Positions 24,267 through 29,791 of a stretch of 29,791 nucleotides of DNA are shown one piece after another (position 1 is the first letter of the stretch; each line of letters begins with the position of its first letter). The notes beneath the pieces were generated by a model. The model saw nothing but the letters and a program-made list of their open reading frames with translations, had not been told where the DNA came from and made no database searches. This DNA is from an uncultured Holdemanella sp. (GTDB lineage: Bacteria > Bacillota_I > Bacilli_A > Erysipelotrichales > Erysipelotrichaceae): positions 1 to 29,791 of the forward strand of contig NZ_CAKVMR010000024.1 of assembly GCF_934772795.1 (NCBI RefSeq). Reading direction: 5' to 3'. The translations under genes were made by a program, and so were the position numbers.

Positions 24267-24761
24267 TTATAATTGGTAATTCATATATTCGTCTTCCAAT
24301 TTTATGAAATTACAACATCTTTTTTTGATTTTTGTGTCTAATTTTCCAGATGTATACATGTTATATAAATTTTCCGCTTTTCTTAGTACTAAAGCTTTGT
24401 TATGACTTAAATTTAACCAAGTCAATTGGTTTCTGATTAAGTTTCTATATTGTAATTCTGTTTCTGAACAATCTGAAGAAAGTTCAGTATTAATTACTTC
24501 ATAAATTCTACTATCATTTATTATTGGAAACATATTGTTAAAATTGATAGCGCCATATTCTCCGCCATTGATTTTATGAAAATCTAAACTATTTCTCATT
24601 CTAGAATGTTTTAGCTTGGGTGATGTTAATGGGATAACAAACTGATGTAAATTGTTCATGATCAAGATACCGATAAAAGGTCTAGGAAGATTATCACTGC
24701 CCATATGCTCTAAAGGAACTTTAGAATCAATAGTATTACGTAAAAAGTTAGTATATTCCAT
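24267..24761 (-). CDS. ToxN/AbiQ-family type III toxin; 5' end apparently frameshifted
   Basis: Endoribonuclease toxin of the ToxN/AbiQ family, which cuts mRNA and its own antitoxin precursor and is held inactive by ToxI-like RNA. Family hallmarks run in order: DSKVP, RPFIGILI, VIPLTSPKLKH, MRNSLDFHKI, YGAINFNNMFPI, then a helical C-terminus with HNKALVLRKAENLY. The frame opens at ATG 24761, but no ribosome site precedes it. A strong AGGAG (24811-24815) lies five bases before ATG 24805. That ATG reads MGNKKIIGLF and stops; one more A in the A7 tract at 24790-24796 would join it to VLIRIS-MEYTNFL, giving the missing first strand. The gene is therefore broken, phase-variable, slippage-expressed, or misread. 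The antitoxin RNA lies upstream. Confidence 0.85.
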   Translation of the reverse strand: MEYTNFLRNTIDSKVPLEHMGSDNLPRPFIGILIMNNLHQFVIPLTSPKLKHSRMRNSLDFHKINGGEYGAINFNNMFPIINDSRIYEVINTELSSDCSETELQYRNLIRNQLTWLNLSHNKALVLRKAENLYNMYTSGKLDTKIKKRCCNFIKLEDEYMNYQL

Positions 24762-24802
24762 TGAAATTCTAATTAAAACAATCCTATTATTTTTTTATTT
24801 CC

Positions 24803-24815
24803 CATAACTACTCCT
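24803..24815 (-). promoter_or_regulatory. Strong ribosome site and ATG out of frame with toxN
   Basis: AGGAG at 24815-24811, five-base spacer, ATG at 24805-24803. The ATG opens an 10-codon frame ending TAA at 24775-24773. The toxN frame is offset by one base. The A7 tract (24796-24790) lies between them. Confidence 0.75.
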
Positions 24816-24817
24816 AA

Positions 24818-24910
24818 ATAAAGAAATGGTCAACCCTAGAAAGGATTGACCGCTTTTTTCGCTCCCACTTGGTTTTGGTAGGGTACACCGCTTTTGGTAT
24901 TTCTACCTTC
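24818..24910 (-). ncRNA. ToxI-like RNA antitoxin of the type III locus
   Basis: On the minus strand a promoter, about 90 nt of structured RNA and a terminator directly precede the ToxN-like gene, the defining layout of type III systems. The 9-mer AAAAGCGGT occurs twice on the minus strand (plus positions 24887-24895 and 24849-24857), a 38-nt period like that of known ToxI repeats, though the rest of the unit is poorly conserved and only about two units fit. GGTAG (24907-24903) can pair with CTACC (24881-24877). In the family each repeat folds as a pseudoknot that blocks one toxin. Confidence 0.7.
24821..24859. terminator. Terminator between antitoxin RNA and toxin, possibly bidirectional
   Basis: GGTCAA (24828-24833) pairs with TTGACC (24846-24851), and CCT with AGG further in, loop AGAA. 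The minus strand runs into ATTTCTTTATTT; the plus strand runs into six T at 24854-24859. It limits toxin mRNA relative to antitoxin RNA. Confidence 0.8.
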
Positions 24911-24916
24911 AAACGT

Positions 24917-24944
24917 ATTATACACAATATATTGTTAAGGTCAA
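24917..24944 (-). promoter_or_regulatory. Promoter of the ToxIN-like locus
   Basis: On the minus strand TTGACC (24944-24939), 16-bp spacer and a perfect TATAAT (24922-24917). It is one of the best promoters in the window, as expected for an abundant RNA antitoxin. Confidence 0.85.
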
Positions 24945-25017
24945 GGCTATTTGCTTGCTTTGCTATCAGCAAAAATTAGTGTTGATACAAAAATAAGAAA
25001 GCCAGGAACTGGTATCT

Positions 25018-25304
25018 GTGTATGATACAACAAGTTTCAATATTTGTGTAGATAGTGATATTTTAAAACAATATGGTGAATTGGGTGTTGATTTTAATAC
25101 TGCAATCAATGTGTTTCTTTATGATTCACTTTGTGAAGGCGATTTTCTTTTTGATGTTCGTTTAGAGAATCTATACTAGAAGCAGTGTTTAGTATTGAAA
25201 GATTTTGGTTTGTAACTGAATTTAAATACAAATTCACTAAAAAGTACAAAGACAAATGGTTGTATAGGGATTATAATAAAGGTGTATTAAGTGCTAATAC
25301 ATAA
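25018..25304 (+). pseudogene. Decayed second copy of the relB-like antitoxin
   Basis: From GTG 25018 the frame reads DTTSFNICVDSDILKQ and continues YGELGVDFNTAINVFLYDSLC. It lacks the four codons for CEAM and stops at TAG 25177-25179. After a frame change, LEAVFSIERF resumes the similarity (intact gene: MLEAERIVYDPF), and the frame ends at TAA 25302-25304 with a Lys/Tyr-rich tail. No ribosome site. The first 48 bases match the intact gene perfectly, so a recent duplication or gene conversion is likely. The rest of the gap up to 25395 holds only the promoter region of the next gene. Confidence 0.8.
25025..25072 (+). repeat. Direct repeat A, copy 2 (48 nt)
   Basis: Identical to 23638-23685 and in the same orientation, 1387 bp further on. 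The two copies bracket the whole ToxIN-like locus. Confidence 0.9.
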
Positions 25305-25368
25305 AACTTCCTTTCTATCTTAAAACTATGGGAATGCGGCAGGGCTTTGTGTCTTGTCGTTTTTCCTT

Positions 25369-25374
25369 TATAAT
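25369..25374 (+). promoter_or_regulatory. -10 element of the LD-carboxypeptidase gene
   Basis: Perfect TATAAT at 25369-25374, followed by GGAGG at 25381-25385 and the ATG at 25396. The -35 (TTGTGT at 25347-25352) is weak. Confidence 0.5.
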
Positions 25375-25395
25375 GGGTATGGAGGTTTATTGTGT

Positions 25396-26385
25396 ATGAA
25401 ATATCCTAAGTTTTTAAATGAGAATAATAATACAATTGGTGTTTGTGCTATGTCGAGTGGTGTTGGGCATAAGCTAGATAGTTTTGATGAGTCGATGGAT
25501 TATATTCAGTCGTTTGGTTTTCATATTGTTGAAACTGCTAGTGTTCGTAATGAGAGTGAACCAAGTTGTGATGCCAAGACTCGTGTTGATGAATTAAATG
25601 CATTGGTGAATGATTCGAGTATTGGAGCTGTATGGTTGGCTGCTGGGGGTGACTTTCAGTTTGAGACGTTGCCGTATATTGATTTTGATTTGATTGAAAA
25701 GAATCCAAAGTGGTACTTGGGTGCGAGTGATCCTACAAATTTATTGTTTCCCATAACTTGTAAGTGTGATTTGGCTACGGTGTATGGTTTTAATGCGGGT
25801 AGCTTTGATGAATATGGTATTAATGAGTATTCAAGTTTGTGTCTTGATTTTTTAAAGGGTAAGAATAGTGAACTTCATTCGAGTTCTATGCATCAGGATG
25901 TTGATTTTTATAATGATGGTGCTCCTATACTTAACACAAAGACAGAATATGTGGGTAGTTGTAGTGTTAAAGGAAGATTACTTGGTGGTTGTTTTGAGAG
26001 TATTAATGATATGGCGGGTACGCCTTATGATTTTGTAGAAAAGTTTAATGAACGTTATAAAGAGGATGGGATTATTTGGTTCTTTGATATTTTTTCAATG
26101 AATTCATGTGATGTGTATCGGGCTTTATTGAAGATGAAGTATATGGGGTATTTTAAATATACAAAGGCTATATTGGTAGGCCGTGTACTATTTAAGAATG
26201 TTTCGGATTTAATTGGATATGAAGAGGCTTTTAAAAAGGCACTACCTGATATAGATGTTGTATTTAAGATGGATATTGGTCATACGTATCCGCATATGTA
26301 TGTAGTAAATGGTGCCATGGCTAGAGTTGAAATCAAAGATGGTCATGGAACTATTAACTATGAAATTAAAGAGTGCTTTGATTGA
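25396..26385 (+). CDS. S66-family LD-carboxypeptidase/MccF-like protein
   Basis: Serine peptidase of family S66, whose members trim muropeptides (LdcA, L,D-carboxypeptidase) or inactivate microcin C-type antibiotics (MccF). The 329-aa product has GVCAMSSGVG near the start, the nucleophile elbow LGASDPTNLLF (Ser), a Glu in RLLGGCFESI, and a His in MDIGHTYPHMYV, the Ser-Glu-His triad in the usual order. There is no signal peptide, so it acts in the cytoplasm. ATG 25396 was chosen for GGAGG at 25381-25385. Sequence cannot separate the peptidoglycan-recycling role from the immunity role. Confidence 0.85.
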   Translation: MKYPKFLNENNNTIGVCAMSSGVGHKLDSFDESMDYIQSFGFHIVETASVRNESEPSCDAKTRVDELNALVNDSSIGAVWLAAGGDFQFETLPYIDFDLIEKNPKWYLGASDPTNLLFPITCKCDLATVYGFNAGSFDEYGINEYSSLCLDFLKGKNSELHSSSMHQDVDFYNDGAPILNTKTEYVGSCSVKGRLLGGCFESINDMAGTPYDFVEKFNERYKEDGIIWFFDIFSMNSCDVYRALLKMKYMGYFKYTKAILVGRVLFKNVSDLIGYEEAFKKALPDIDVVFKMDIGHTYPHMYVVNGAMARVEIKDGHGTINYEIKECFD

Positions 26386-26410
26386 ATAGCTTTGAAAAGT
26401 TTGAGGATGT

Positions 26411-26482
26411 TGGTAGAATCATTATCTGTAATTCGGGTAAAAAGGAATAGTTTAAAGCCCCATATCTATAGAAGATGTGGGG
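26411..26482 (+). repeat. Direct repeat B, copy 1 (72 nt): gene tail plus terminator
   Basis: It matches 28302-28373 at 66 of 72 positions. The first part reads as a peptide tail GRIIICNSGKKE followed by TAG; upstream, SFEKFEDV continues the frame back to about 26383. The second part is a terminator. It looks like the 3' end of a lost gene. Confidence 0.85.
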
Positions 26483-26488
26483 GTTTTT
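26458..26488 (+). terminator. Terminator in repeat B copy 1
   Basis: CCCCATATCT (26458-26467) pairs with AGATGTGGGG (26473-26482), followed by five T. It separates the peptidase gene from the AAA/TOPRIM unit. Confidence 0.85.
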
Positions 26489-26497
26489 CTTTTCTGG

Positions 26498-26526
26498 TTG
26501 AGAAAAATGAGATTTAAGTATATACT
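26498..26526 (+). promoter_or_regulatory. Promoter of the AAA/TOPRIM operon
   Basis: TTGAGA (26498-26503), 17-bp spacer, TATACT (26521-26526), each five of six to consensus. Confidence 0.75.
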
Positions 26527-26578
26527 GATATTAGTTCTAATAAGTAGAAGTAATATAAATAAAGAGAGGTTGAGAAAT

Positions 26579-27706
26579 ATGGTCGTCATGGATTTAAAAT
26601 TGGATAATTTATGTGCGTTTAGAGATTTTCATGTGAATTTTTCCTATCCCAAAAAGATTGTAAATTCATATATTGAAAATGAGCATTTGGAAGGATTACC
26701 TAATTTTCGCTATAAGAAAGTAAATATTATTATGGGTTCAAATGCGACTGGAAAGACGTCTTTAGGTCGGTTGATTCTTTCTATATTTATTTTGATTGGA
26801 AAAAGAAATGTAGAAATTATTACGTCGTATATTGCGGATAAAGATAAAAAAGCTTCTTTTTCGATGGATTTTGTGAATATGGATCATGATATTTACAAGT
26901 TGTATAGAATAAATGCAGAGTTTGATCCGAGTGAAAATCATGATTATTCTTCTGAGAATATTAAGATTCGAATTGAGTCGACTGATATTAAACAAAGAGA
27001 AAATTATGAGACTTGTGCAAAAAGATTAGATTCAATTATGACGGGTTTTACAGATGCGAATTACATTATGGAATTAGAAAAATTAAAGAATTTATCATGG
27101 TTATTTTCATTTCCGTTTGATGCGTTCTTTGAAACGAGATATCGTATTGAAGAGAGTGAAGAATATTTGAGAGTGTTGAATCATACTTTAAAAGTGTTAG
27201 ATCCTGCAATTAAGGGTATTATTAAATTAAATGAACTTGAAGATACTTATGCGATTCAGATGGGAAAGGAAGAGATCCTTATAAAAGATGGTAAGATATT
27301 AAATCCGTCTATGTTGTCTAGTGGTACAAAATCAGGTCTTGATATTGCAGGAATTGTAGCTTCTATAAAATCGGATAAACATAGTTTTTATTATTGTGAT
27401 GAAAAGTTTTCGTATGTACATTCAGACATTGAAAAAGGCTTTTTATCATTAATGATTTCTTTGTTGAAGCCTAATAGTCAGTTGTTCTTTACAACACATA
27501 ATTTAGATATATTGGATTTGCCTCTTCCTAAGCATAGCTTTAACTTCTTAAAGAAAGAAATGTTTGAAGATGACCAAGTCATTAAGGTAATAAATGCGGC
27601 TGATTATCTAAAGAAGAGTACGGATTCATTGAGAAATGCGGTTGATAATGACTTGTTTTCGGTTTCACCAAATTTAGATTTATTATATGAAATTGAAGAT
27701 TTGTAA
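26579..27706 (+). CDS. AAA ATPase of a putative ATPase/TOPRIM defence pair
   Basis: A 375-aa ABC/OLD-like ATPase. Walker A GSNATGKT is at residues 53-60. The ABC signature LSSGTKSG lies about two-thirds along, Walker B YYCDE with its catalytic Glu follows, and the H-loop TTHN comes near the C-terminus. Start ATG 26579 has GAGAGGTTGAG upstream; the open frame runs back through the terminator and promoter and cannot be coding there. The second gene follows after 17 bp and encodes a TOPRIM-like protein. This pairing is the plan of PARIS (AriA/AriB), split OLD and RloA/RloB-like systems, in which the ATPase senses or restrains and the TOPRIM partner cuts nucleic acid. Confidence 0.8.
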   Translation: MVVMDLKLDNLCAFRDFHVNFSYPKKIVNSYIENEHLEGLPNFRYKKVNIIMGSNATGKTSLGRLILSIFILIGKRNVEIITSYIADKDKKASFSMDFVNMDHDIYKLYRINAEFDPSENHDYSSENIKIRIESTDIKQRENYETCAKRLDSIMTGFTDANYIMELEKLKNLSWLFSFPFDAFFETRYRIEESEEYLRVLNHTLKVLDPAIKGIIKLNELEDTYAIQMGKEEILIKDGKILNPSMLSSGTKSGLDIAGIVASIKSDKHSFYYCDEKFSYVHSDIEKGFLSLMISLLKPNSQLFFTTHNLDILDLPLPKHSFNFLKKEMFEDDQVIKVINAADYLKKSTDSLRNAVDNDLFSVSPNLDLLYEIEDL

Positions 27707-27723
27707 GATTAGGAGCCATTGCC

Positions 27724-28227
27724 ATGTCTAAAAATATTTATCATTTCTTTGTTGAAGGTGAAGGGGAACGTGCCGTTATTAATACATTAAAAACAGATTT
27801 TCAATGTATACAAGCTGGTAAAGTGGATGTATTTAATGTCATTCAGAATAAATTGAACAAAAACATTTTAATGAAATTAAAACCTGGAACGATTGTCATT
27901 TTGGTGTTTGATACAGATAAAGATGAAACGGATATATTAGACTACAATCTTCGTTTCTTAAAGAAACAGTCTAATGTGAAAAAGGTGATTATTATTCCTG
28001 AAGTGAAAAATCTAGAGGATGAGTTAGTGCGTAGTTGTAATATCACAAATGTAAGGGAGCTCATGAAAAGTAAATCGAATAGTGAGTATAAGAGTGATTT
28101 AGCAAAATGTAAGAATCTCAAACAGGTTTTAATAAACAATCAATTTGATATTAACTCATTTTGGAATCAAAATCCAAAAGGAGTATTTGAGAAGTATAAG
28201 AATGATAGTAAGTTGATTAAGAAGTGA
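27724..28227 (+). CDS. Small TOPRIM/RloB-like partner protein
   Basis: A 167-aa protein. FFVEGEGERAVINTL near the start fits the first TOPRIM strand with its catalytic Glu (E11). VILVFDTDKDETD gives the D-x-D acidic pair (Asp63, Asp65). IIIPEVKNLEDELVRSC (about 90-105) resembles the conserved region after the core in RloB-like proteins. It is much shorter than AriB or OLD nucleases, close to a bare catalytic domain with a helical tail. GGAG precedes the ATG. Second gene of a two-gene operon with the AAA ATPase. Nuclease activity is predicted, not shown. Confidence 0.7.
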   Translation: MSKNIYHFFVEGEGERAVINTLKTDFQCIQAGKVDVFNVIQNKLNKNILMKLKPGTIVILVFDTDKDETDILDYNLRFLKKQSNVKKVIIIPEVKNLEDELVRSCNITNVRELMKSKSNSEYKSDLAKCKNLKQVLINNQFDINSFWNQNPKGVFEKYKNDSKLIKK

Positions 28228-28301
28228 AAACGAAAATATCTGTGAATAGCAACTTCTGTATTCAAAATATCCATTCTTTTGCGACCTTATCTGGATGGTG
28301 C

Positions 28302-28373
28302 TGGTAGTATCATCATTTGTAATCCGGGTAAAAAGGAATAGTTTAAAGCCCCATATCTATAGAAGGTATGGGG
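28302..28373 (+). repeat. Direct repeat B, copy 2 (72 nt): gene tail plus terminator
   Basis: Second copy of 26411-26482, six differences. In frame it reads RPYLDGAGSIIICNPGKKE then TAG, with the frame open back to about 28241, so it is a second remnant of a similar lost gene end. The stem CCCCATATCT/AGGTATGGGG is preserved through a G-T pair; the T run is lost, so as a terminator it is weaker. Confidence 0.85.
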
Positions 28374-28385
28374 CTTGTTGGTATT

Positions 28386-28808
28386 TTAATTGGAGTGTAA
28401 TTTGGCAATCAATGCTTCTTGAAGAACTTGCGAAAAATTGATTTTCTTGCTCATAGCTTCTTTGTTTAACCATTCGGGTATGGTTAATGTTTTTTTGATG
28501 GCTTTATTGAAATGAGTTTTCGCATATTCTTCAACATCAACAGATACAAGGGTGACAAAAGATTGTTTAAATTCGAATTCAAGTTCAGATGCGATTTGAG
28601 TTGGATCAATTTCTTCTACCTTTGAAGGAATTGGAATATCTTCATTGTCTAGTTTTGCGCTGAACAATGCACCGGCTAGACAATCTATGGCCATTTCCAT
28701 TGCGTCTTGTAGAGAATCTCCGCAAGTGGAAAGGTAATTGAAGTCTGGAAAAATAACTGAATAATGATTTTCTTCTTCAAAGAAACAAGCTGGATAAATT
28801 GACAACAT
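28386..28808 (-). CDS. Orphan HicB-family antitoxin
   Basis: A 140-aa protein of the HicB family: an N-terminal degraded RNase H-like domain (YPACFFEEENHYSVIFPDF, then STCGDSLQDAMEMA) and a C-terminal ribbon-helix-helix region (KKTLTIPEWLNKEAM, then SQVLQEALIAKL). HicB normally neutralises the small HicA RNase and represses its operon. ATG 28808 was chosen because GGAGG lies 7-11 bp upstream. No hicA is seen upstream or downstream. An inverted repeat in the promoter region is the likely operator. Confidence 0.85.
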   Translation of the reverse strand: MLSIYPACFFEEENHYSVIFPDFNYLSTCGDSLQDAMEMAIDCLAGALFSAKLDNEDIPIPSKVEEIDPTQIASELEFEFKQSFVTLVSVDVEEYAKTHFNKAIKKTLTIPEWLNKEAMSKKINFSQVLQEALIAKLHSN

Positions 28809-28839
28809 ATTGTTTGCCTCCTTTTTAAATAGTATATTA

Positions 28840-28870
28840 AATAATACGTGCATATACAATACGTATTATT
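28840..28870. promoter_or_regulatory. Inverted repeat, likely HicB operator
   Basis: AATAATACGT (28840-28849) and ACGTATTATT (28861-28870) are perfect inverted arms, 11-bp spacer, 32 bp upstream of the hicB start. Ribbon-helix-helix repressors bind such sites. From 28871 to 29230 I see no gene; a weak hairpin ATCAG/CTGAT with six T is at 29108-29129. Confidence 0.6.
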
Positions 28871-29233
28871 GTGAAACGTGTAAATAAACATAATAAACTC
28901 TGTCCTATTGTCATATTATTCATATGCAACAAGTTTTGATTCAATTACATAAACGTCATCATTAATTAAAAGAAGATGAAATGCTATATAAAACCTGGAT
29001 TATTCATGAAGAGACAATAAAAGAAGACTAGCCTAGTTGGTGGATCCAATTTGGTTAATCTTTTTCGTTTTGATTTTAAAAGGCTTAAAATGAGTAAATA
29101 AAAGGATATCAGACTACGCTGATTTTTTAAAATATGGATTCAAAACGTTAAATTTGTAAGTTTTTAAAAAAGTGACAAATTTACTGGTACTTTAAAATTG
29201 ATTTTTTAGGATGAAAAATTGTTTGGAATTGCC

Positions 29234-29262
29234 TTGACAATATGTTGAATACGACATAATTT
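29234..29262 (+). promoter_or_regulatory. Promoter of higBA
   Basis: A perfect TTGACA (29234-29239), 17-bp spacer, TAATTT (29257-29262). Confidence 0.65.
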
Positions 29263-29288
29263 GATTATAAAGAGGAAGGAGCATACTA

Positions 29289-29638
29289 ATGTACGAGATC
29301 ATTTTATATGATAAGAAGATGGAAGATGCCCTGTGCAGGAACTATTAGATTCCCTGGAGCCTAAGTTGCTGGCAAAAACATTGCGGACAATTAACTTACT
29401 GGAAATGAACGGTCCATTGCTTCGTGAGCCATATTCAAAACTATTGGAAAATGGAATATTTGAGCTTTGTACCAAGCAGGGATCAGATATTACAAGAGTA
29501 CTGTATTTTTTTATTGTAGGAAAGAAGGCGGTGCTGACTAATGGATTTATAAAGAAATCGCTGAAAACACCAAAGGCAGAAAAAGAACTGGCAAAGAAGT
29601 ATAAAGCAGATTATGAACGGAGGTATGGCAATGAGTAG
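29289..29638 (+). pseudogene. Frameshifted HigB/RelE-family toxin gene
   Basis: HigB-type toxins cut mRNA on the ribosome. The strong GAGGAAGGAG precedes ATG 29289, which reads MYEIILYDKK, the normal start of the family, but then runs out of frame and stops at 29346. The other frame carries the rest, beginning RCPVQELLDSLEPKLLAK and continuing LREPYSKLLENGIFELC, RVLYFFIVGKKAVLTNGFIKK and TPKAEKELA, all hallmarks of the family. One missing base near 29318-29325 explains it. No ribosome site precedes GTG 29333, so full toxin is not expected. Codon use is more GC-rich than the surrounding genes. Confidence 0.8.
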
Positions 29639-29791
29639 CTATAAAGATTATAAGAAAAGAGCATTGCAAAATCCGGAGGTAAAGGCAGAATATGATGCAT
29701 TGCAACCGGAATATGATATTATCCAGGCGATGATTGATGCAAGAGTGCAGCAGAATATGACACAGAAAGATTTATCAGCTAAAACCGGAAT
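29631..29791 (+). CDS. higA: HigA-family XRE antitoxin, partial (runs off the window)
   Basis: Helix-turn-helix antitoxin partner of the toxin gene above. ATG 29631 has GGAGG at 29619-29623. The visible 53 codons read a lead-in MSSYKDYKKRALQNP, then EYDALQPEYDIIQAMIDAR and NMTQKDLSAKTG, the first helices of an XRE domain. It overlaps the end of the higB frame by 8 bp, the usual gene order. The frame is intact as far as it can be seen; the C-terminus lies outside the window. Confidence 0.85.
   Translation, partial: MSSYKDYKKRALQNPEVKAEYDALQPEYDIIQAMIDARVQQNMTQKDLSAKTG

Noticed and set aside
23631..25304. Insertion sequence carrying the relB copies
   Set aside because: No transposase or terminal inverted repeats are visible; the repeats are direct and lie inside genes.
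26477..26578. N-terminal extension of the AAA ATPase from GTG 26477
   Set aside because: It would be encoded by the terminator stem and the promoter; ATG 26579 has a good ribosome site and the normal family start.

Overview
The window is AT-rich DNA from a low-GC Gram-positive bacterium (Bacillota). The ftsA-ftsZ pair, purine-rich Shine-Dalgarno sites, LPXTG-type sorting signals, a sortase-assembled pilus operon and AT-rich codon use all point that way. A relative of the Erysipelotrichaceae is my best guess, but this is an inference from style and no marker proves it. TGA acts as a normal stop, so the code is standard.

Layout. Bases 1-2576 hold the division genes ftsA (with degenerate nucleotide-binding motifs) and ftsZ, closed by a terminator. 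Bases 2577-3915 hold paired inverted repeats, then a promoter-RNA-terminator-gene unit with the architecture of a type III toxin-antitoxin locus. Bases 4008-4901 carry a degenerate RecG-like/AlbA-type regulator and a tRNA-Gln(CTG) on the minus strand. Bases 5020-10412 are a compact pilus operon: tip adhesin, major pilin, class C-like sortase, minor pilin. Next come a GIY-YIG protein and gltX (10432-12237), a decayed copy of the gltX 3' end, a solitary AAA ATPase and an AbiEi/AbiEii module. Bases 15703-22094 are mostly housekeeping: a Cof-type HAD phosphatase, a membrane protein, a long-form aminopeptidase P, a CpXC zinc protein, galE, trpS and a cupin. Bases 22095-29791 form an accessory island: a structured intergenic RNA candidate, a second AAA ATPase, an orphan RelB-like antitoxin, a ToxIN/AbiQ-family type III toxin-antitoxin locus, a decayed second relB, an S66 LD-carboxypeptidase, an AAA ATPase/TOPRIM-like pair, an orphan HicB and a HigBA module whose toxin gene is frameshifted.

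How it fits together. Two of the defence-like cassettes lie between direct repeats made from neighbouring gene pieces. The ToxIN locus lies between an intact and a decayed relB sharing a perfect 48-nt stretch. The AAA/TOPRIM pair lies between two 72-nt copies (66 of 72 identical) of a gene tail plus terminator. This suggests a hotspot where small anti-phage modules enter or leave by recombination between short repeats. The ToxN-like gene has its good ribosome site 44 nt upstream of the open frame, separated by an A7 tract that puts the two out of frame. One added A would restore a normal N-terminus, so the toxin may be broken, phase-variable or expressed by slippage. The strongest candidates for something new are this A7-interrupted ToxIN locus, the RNA-terminator-gene unit at 2721-3877 and the repeat-flanked AAA/TOPRIM cassette.
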